From: Allacma fusca | Taxonomy: Eukaryota; Arthropoda; Collembola; Symphypleona; Sminthuridae | Length of the DNA: 64,000 nucleotides | Reading direction: 5' to 3' | Assembly: GCA_947179485.1 (NCBI GenBank) | Contig: OX359248.1 | Location: forward strand, 53,950,386-54,014,385 | Shown: positions 61,337-64,000 of the stretch, one piece after another | How positions within the stretch are numbered: the first letter of the stretch is position 1 | How the letters are laid out: each line of letters starts with the position of its first letter | Notes under the pieces: model-generated | What the model was told of the DNA's origin: nothing | The model's input: only the letters and a program-made list of their open reading frames with translations | The model's database searches: none | Program-made: the position numbers and the translations under genes

Positions 61337-62350
61337 CAGTGGATTCTTCTTTATTGAGTCGCTCCTTTCTCCCTATAGTTTTGCATTAGTTCAGTATGTA
61401 CCTATGTATATCTATACATACGAATATGTACATAAAGCTTCAGTTTCCCTTTCCGGCCTTGTCCATTTGCGGGGGAAAAAAGTAGAACTTTTTTTTATTT
61501 CTTTTTTTTCTGTCTCCCTTCAGTTCATTCCATGGAATTTCTCTCACAAGGACATTTTTCAACACAAGTCACTTTCACTCAACTTTCCACCTTCCCTGAC
61601 AAATCAACTGTCGTCCCACAAAACTACACTTAAAATCTCATTAAATATTCCACTTTTATTTCAATTATCCCTTTTACTCACAGCCCTTTATATTTCTTAG
61701 GTATTTATAATACATTTTTAATGTCTACACTTAACTGATTGTGAGATTGTTGGGATTTTTAGATTTTAATACAGTGGGATTTTACACTATATTTAAAAAA
61801 AATTGTAATACCGCTCCAATTTTTTTCCTCCGAAGGGATCTGTTTAATATTTTTAGGTGCTTATCACTTTTTCAAAGGGAATTTTGACACTTGTGTACGT
61901 ACTTTGGGGGAAAAGTTTGATTTCTGCCAACTTTTCAATTTCGGTCAATTTTTCAGTTCAAATATGTTTCAAAATGGCGGAATAGCATCGGTAAAATTTC
62001 CTGACATCAGGGATGGTGAAAGGGATGAGAGAATCCTTTTTTGGTACCTGAAAAAAATTAGAAGAAAATATAAAAATATTTTTCTCATTTGAAATCCATT
62101 TATTGAATATCGTTTTTGAAAAATTGGGTCCCGAATAAAATCTTGGAGAGTTTAAAGGTTTTTGTAATTCCCATTGCTTTGGGTTTGTGACCTCCTGTGA
62201 CCCCAAATAAATAGGCGTAGGTCAATTAAAAGGTTTTTGTAAAATGTAGAAAAATATTTTCTATAATTTAGGGGTATCAAATATTTTGTCAATGTTTTAG
62301 TTCCTGGGTGAAATTAGTTGTAGGGAGTCCCTTATAGCGAGGGGACACTT
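61337..62350. mobile_element. Possible long Tigger-like element
   Basis: CAGTGGATTCTTCTTTATTG at the left and GAGTCCCTTATAGCGAGGGG continuing ACACTTGA at the right are in inverted orientation and fit the family, about 1 kb apart. No transposase frame is visible between them, and the two ends could belong to different copies. Confidence 0.35.
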
Positions 62351-62900
62351 GATGTGTTAGTGCCTGTAGAAAAAAAGCGATGGGGAGAAAATCCAGGAGA
62401 ATTGACAAGTTAGAGGCTGAAGACCCGAAGGGAAAGTGGAAAATTGATGAGAAAAAGGAGCGGGGCTATTGGGGCGCTAAGAGAAAGGGAAAATATGACT
62501 TTGGATTTGTCCCCGTCCCCATTTCACAGATACTTGGCTGACAATCTCGTCAAAGACAGGGACTCGGTTAAGTTGGTGAACGTGATAAGGGCAGTTGTCA
62601 TGTTCGAGTGGACTGCTTCATCTCTAAAGCCACGTATACGGAGATTACGCATCTCTTCCCCAAGATTCCTGATCACGGCGTTCCACAAGATACGACACAT
62701 TTTTTTGGGCAAAGGGAAGGGAATTCAACACGAGGAATTTTCATGGACATTTCCACCGTTGGGTTGGACAAAGTTTTCAATTTCTTCCAACCTTCAGGTA
62801 CTCCATATGTATTTATCCAAGGAATTTTTCGTAAGGAATAGTTCGGAGACAATTTTCAAAAGGTTTTGATCTGTGTACTCTTTTTTTCTGGAATTTTTCT
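62351..62900. other. GC-richer stretch with overlapping open frames
   Basis: Two overlapping plus frames stay open (62444-62869 and 62608-62841). An acceptor-like cccatttcacag ends near 62530. The second frame reads ATYTEITHLFPKIPDHG, which looks protein-like, but no family is recognised and no donor or start could be fixed. It could be a real exon in an unfinished gene. Confidence 0.25.
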
Positions 62901-62999
62901 GAAATTTTTCCGAAAACTTTCACTTGATCTTCTCCAAGCACAAGTTATTTCTGTTTTTTGACAGTTACCCAAACGTTACTATTTGTACATTTTTTTTTA

Positions 63000-63145
63000 A
63001 AATGTAGAAAATCTAGATTTGAGAAATCCAAAAAATCTAGGAAATCTAGAAAGTTTAGGAAATATAAAAAATGCAAAATAACTAACAAATCCAGAAAATG
63101 CAGAAAATCTAGCAAATTCAGGATATCTAGAAAATTTCTAAAATC
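63000..63145. repeat. AAATCTAG-type short-period tandem repeat
   Basis: GAAATCTAGAAA/GAAAATCTAG/GAAATCCA words repeat every 9-12 bp with many substitutions. The open frame at 62958-63281 (K/S/R repeats) is a by-product of this array. Confidence 0.75.
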
Positions 63146-64000
63146 TAGAAATTTGCTACCTATTTTAGCCGTAATAATTAAGAATTTACTTAAATTTGAA
63201 GGAAAAGCTACCCAAGCAAATATTTTTCGCGTATTTTATGTAACGCAAAAATGTAAAGCATTTTGCTTCAAAATATTTTGAAGTTTTTTCTCTAAAAATG
63301 TTTTCACAATTGTATCTCTAAACACCCCAAATTGTTTCACCCGAAATAGCCCTAAAATTTAAATTGCAAGCTAGTTTTTGCACATGGGAATTGTGAAAGG
63401 TAGTAATATATATTTAATTTTGTAAATTTACCCAACCCTTGGATAAAATGTGAAAAGGGTACTTACTGGGCAGTGGTGAGTTGTGCTCGTGACTTTGGTA
63501 TGTGATGTGTTGATAAGTACGTGAGGACATGGTCGTTGGAGGTCTTTGGTTGGTTCTTGGCTGGGACTGAGACAGGAGTAAACGAAGCGGATCATCCACA
63601 TGTCATTGTCAAGCGGGCTTTCTCCTTTACATCTCCATCCGTGCGGGAGGGAGAGGGAGACTTGGAGAATGGACCGTATGCAAAAGAGGAGAGAGATGTA
63701 GTTGAGTCCTCGTAGACGGAGAAATCAATAGACTTGTGAGGAGGAAGAGTTGGAAAGAGCAGAGCAAATGGAGAAGGCCACAGCCCAACAACACATTAGC
63801 GCAATTCTCATGCTGGACGGCCGCCGGAAGCTCTCCTGTCAAAACATTAGCCAAAAATCGTCCAGAATTTCCCAACCATTCCTATATATTTCTATTTCCT
63901 CAGATACAGTCTGCTCTCACTACATCCCACCCCCACCTTTTTTTTTCTTACTGGGAGGAAAAGTCTTTCAAAGCAAGTTCCCACTATGTTTTTTGCAAGC
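63146..64000. other. Right edge, no gene confirmed
   Basis: A GC-richer segment at about 63600-63850 may be promoter or exon sequence. A plus frame from an ATG near 63768 reads EKATAQQHISAILMLDGRRK but cannot be tied to a gene. A Tigger-like end CAGTCTGCTCTCACTACATC lies at about 63907, so a MITE may continue past the window. Confidence 0.3.

Noticed and set aside
62958..63281. 107-codon frame rich in K, S and R
   Set aside because: It is encoded by the AAATCTAG short-period tandem array.

Overview
This window is AT-rich animal nuclear DNA. Its genes have GT-AG introns, AATAAA polyadenylation signals and metazoan mitochondrial-ribosome, flotillin, RNase H1 and CDK7 proteins, set in a dense background of transposable elements. 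An arthropod is likely, and a repeat-rich crustacean such as a copepod would fit, but that last step is inference. No bacterial operons, CRISPR arrays, rRNA or tRNA genes were recognised.

Left part (1-16.6 kb). An unrecognised exon pair lies at 355-1097 and carries an in-frame TGA. Two mitochondrial large-subunit ribosomal protein genes follow head to head: mRpL54 (minus, 3 exons) and mRpL24 (plus, 5 exons), with 479 bp between their start codons. The 10.2 kb first intron of mRpL24 contains a complete eight-exon flotillin-1 gene on the opposite strand. hAT-like and Tigger-like non-autonomous elements also sit in mRpL24 introns.

Middle part (16.6-46 kb). 16.6-30 kb has no convincing host gene. 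It holds several hAT-like elements with 8-bp target duplications, including a 2.5 kb one with two other elements nested in it. A minus-strand NB-ARC (STAND/NLR-type) ATPase gene spans about 30.2-33.7 kb. Next is a 6.4 kb Ty3/gypsy LTR retrotransposon (35083-41529, minus). Its two 349-bp LTRs look identical, its pol reading frame is interrupted, and it carries an intact spliced extra ORF where env would normally be.

Right part (46-64 kb). A LINE reverse-transcriptase scrap is followed by a four-exon RNase H1 gene (plus), a hAT element that still encodes the transposase C-terminal domain, and one CDK7-like kinase exon with an internal stop. Beyond that are repeats: an ACTTGA-rich element, a 50-bp minisatellite full of AGGTCA half-sites, a cluster of Tigger-like MITEs, and two arrays of a related 31-bp satellite.

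The host genes have no evident shared pathway beyond the paired mitoribosomal genes. The strongest unusual signals are the retrotransposon's extra spliced ORF and the set of hAT-like elements, each built from its own short repeated word.
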